Position numbers and translations under genes: made by a program. Under the pieces are notes generated by a model. The model made no database searches. It saw only the letters and a program-made list of their open reading frames with translations, and had not been told where the DNA came from. From an archaeon (lineage in GTDB: Archaea > Iainarchaeota > Iainarchaeia > Iainarchaeales > Iainarchaeaceae), in assembly GCA_005239615.1 (NCBI GenBank), contig SBBR01000115.1, positions 1-6,741 on the forward strand: a DNA stretch of 6,741 nt, given 5' to 3'. Below, piece by piece: positions 6,435-6,741 of this stretch (within the stretch, counting starts at the first letter, position 1; each line of letters opens with the position of its first letter).

Positions 6435-6741
6435 AAGACCGGTCGTGGAAAAAATGTTCCTGTCGGTGCCGTTCGCGTTGATGTCTATTGTCGGCGAGGC
6501 GGAAGAGCCGTTGGCGTCGGAGATGAGCCTTGCTGTCAGCATGGTGTTGACGTCAGCGTTGCTGGAACTCTTCCCCTGCACACTGAAGTTTATATCCTCG
6601 CCTGCACTCTTGCTGAACGGCGGGTTGTGCGGGTAGAAAGTTACCGACGCACCCTTGATTGTGCCGACCTTCACAACGGTTGTTGCACTCACGCTGTCGT
6701 TGAGATCCACCGCGACAATATTGTAGTCGCCCGCCGTGGAT
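2457..6741 (-). CDS. Giant modular extracellular protein, C-terminal 1427 residues (5' end outside window)
   Basis: The frame is open to the right edge; the codon at 6710 is an internal GTG, preceded in frame by residues STAGDYNIVA that continue a domain, so the true start is beyond 6741. No signal peptide can be seen for that reason. The sequence is a string of degenerate beta-sandwich units, probably Ig-like. Nine copies of a closing motif, ideally SGxYxVxxxV...RxFxVQxY, occur at residues 93-121, 193-225, 319-352, 434-469, 560-595, 701-740, 845-880, 1108-1145 and 1390-1417 (numbered from 6710). Two units carry the Ig-type loops TDSNGIAVLNI (540-550) and TDANGLALLPI (1094-1104). It has 33 N-x-S/T sequons, 12 cysteines in six close pairs, and an extreme D-x-N bias. 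It ends at a domain boundary (FFQVRS) with no membrane helix or sorting signal. A surface or S-layer-like structural or adhesin role is an inference; I do not recognise a named family. Confidence 0.8.
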   Translation of the reverse strand, partial: STAGDYNIVAVDLNDSVSATTVVKVGTIKGASVTFYPHNPPFSKSAGEDINFSVQGKSSSNADVNTMLTARLISDANGSSASPTIDINANGTDRNIFSTTGLSQGLYYLDINNGLALFAVQVFQFKGFIDLQDDSNNSTSVFGQGKPVNIIAKVTNFDGNASQDISSISVSVRNPSGDSNSTIACDVNSLARCKYFLPADANSGEYTVSATVTVSGSSLVVRRVFSVQSYHLKFFTQTFTQDGSEFNEKMSSVYPANIGVNFEAHFVRTSDGNELAGSDLNFTFCQDQNITVFIQVAGAKDQNLTSDTTTWSSANPGYCLVSIRSPRTQGAYTVTAEAKVGGQTLRRSTVLNVQNYLIFLQPVASDTFDPSTPTGKFTFFKGEGVGFNPSYVDLNGSLNPRISGVSQVQAIQGSSVKTFTGSDINWNRDKNIITLSSGAVSQLSGGFVPIKATVDVNAADANATGITAFGMFKLSLLNLTAALASDSNGTAKSNDFGPPSFGLDENMFIKVTATNGSSTGISGATVSLKSMRNVDTWKDINASRVASRVTDSNGIAVLNIGKLSQFGLTSGGYFTEVQVTTTDGNIDSTELFFESRRFMVFLEPLDRSSGTRCGFMQANRRDQNASFIIRAFNPEQGFGGGDINVTAPSTLPRKVFFFGSPSKPVFPPLEVPNVNFDVNINYPCQSYGMGGPETKNYTMVTMRKANNNNWDNGFYNISFGVQASGGRFDGNTDVGRGFMMVQPFTFLVNPAKFGHFGPPSAKPGGFFDMNVTVLGTASDVNISAKLIDIQSGGKFEFEESGSSSATDLNIGLKRPATIGDCNSTNCPLKTVAVKAGATTMDVNQIRVYIPSSTKISEYLVELKATDSQGNTATGEVFFKAQSFKLVNLGWFDSLYGQFGLSSMAPQDWNTTGRTVQSAYQARPFGNSQNAPPSIDFNFVVDYASRRLYTDVNVVPGSSSEAISAKRTPDKNFVAGNGVSDANRIIMPGATFYNIDGNAFILTDVSLVGSQEPGVKFMRKRAVDATASQFNYLGTYPADVNFIVPLLVKDPDGTAADVNVIVTNIATFSPGSFFPQNLSTRSCSTAAELKACTISNDFNAWNSATDANGLALLPIRIARPGSKLMLEITIYTMNPSGGTITRSQRFQSYEGPVIDVKKYAITTKIIGPTFSVVYDTNRMSEGITLDVNRVDDPGVAPPALRPGRAGILIGVVRGALGSRNSVLGDINADRNWYFVVVDGNTLVIDDDRNITQFAVGNAEGVLQDSNNGVFTALVCRGGLNDTLCSGLGGGMLKANDGTNTTMYFEMDSSVDSNAFDGNVSFYSVYTNPFDFQRGPNKDANIQVVVTLSSLAGVPDNTTSYSISNVRLENFAQYQITQLAPSSYYARTGTTVINMGNFSSRAPGMYNLVFNLTVSGSTTEERAFFQVRS

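Noticed and set aside
6453..6486. Dockerin or EF-hand-like calcium loop in DINANGTDRN
   Set aside because: The first positions (D-x-N-x-N-G) fit, but the 12-residue loop is not completed and there is no paired helix; most other D-x-N sites lack the following acid or glycine.
6708..6710. GTG at 6710 as the start of the giant protein
   Set aside because: The frame continues to the window edge with domain-like sequence (AGDYNIVAVDLNDS), and the protein from 6710 lacks a signal peptide.
2457..6741. GAC-NNN-AAC (GTTNNNGTC on the plus strand) as a DNA uptake or modification site
   Set aside because: The pattern follows the reading frame and some sites use GAT or AAT codons (for example GAT-GCC-AAT near 6138), so it is a protein-level signal as far as I can see.

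Overview
The window looks archaeal and is probably from an uncultivated lineage, perhaps DPANN-like, although the phylum cannot be fixed from sequence alone. The evidence is an archaeal-type phosphoglycerate kinase beside a cupin-type (archaeal) phosphoglucose isomerase. It also includes large Ig-like surface proteins with many N-glycosylation sequons, ribosome sites of the GGTG/GGTGA kind, and TATA-like rather than -35/-10 promoter elements.

Layout. Positions 1-242 (minus) hold the first 80 residues of phosphoglycerate kinase, cut by the window edge. Positions 243-494 are a divergent intergenic region. It has a TATA-like element facing each way, two inverted repeats with 7-nt spacers, and a 12-codon open frame that ends in TAG in the same frame as the next gene. 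Positions 495-1256 (plus) encode the cupin phosphoglucose isomerase. Positions 1257-1363 separate convergent genes and contain an oligo-T tract suited to terminating the isomerase transcript. Positions 1364-2443 (minus) encode a Ser/Thr-rich, membrane-anchored surface protein with a signal peptide, two Ig-like domains and a C-terminal membrane helix. Positions 2457-6741 (minus) hold the last 1427 residues of a giant extracellular protein whose start lies outside the window. Only 13 nt separate it from the anchored protein, so the two are probably co-transcribed, giant gene first.

The left part is a central carbon module: phosphoglucose isomerase and phosphoglycerate kinase both serve glycolysis/gluconeogenesis and share one promoter region. 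The right part is a cell-surface module: a very large modular secreted protein with no visible anchor at its own C-terminus, followed by a smaller protein that has one.

The most unusual signal is in the giant protein. Of its 88 aspartates in the window, 56 are followed two residues later by asparagine (D-x-N). By my hand count over the 1417 residues up to 6710, about 7 would be expected by chance and 55 are present. The neighbouring offsets D-N (2) and D-x-x-N (4) are not enriched. The anchored neighbour lacks the bias. About two fifths of the D-x-N sites are extended sequons, D-x-N-x-S/T. No known domain family I can name explains the pattern.
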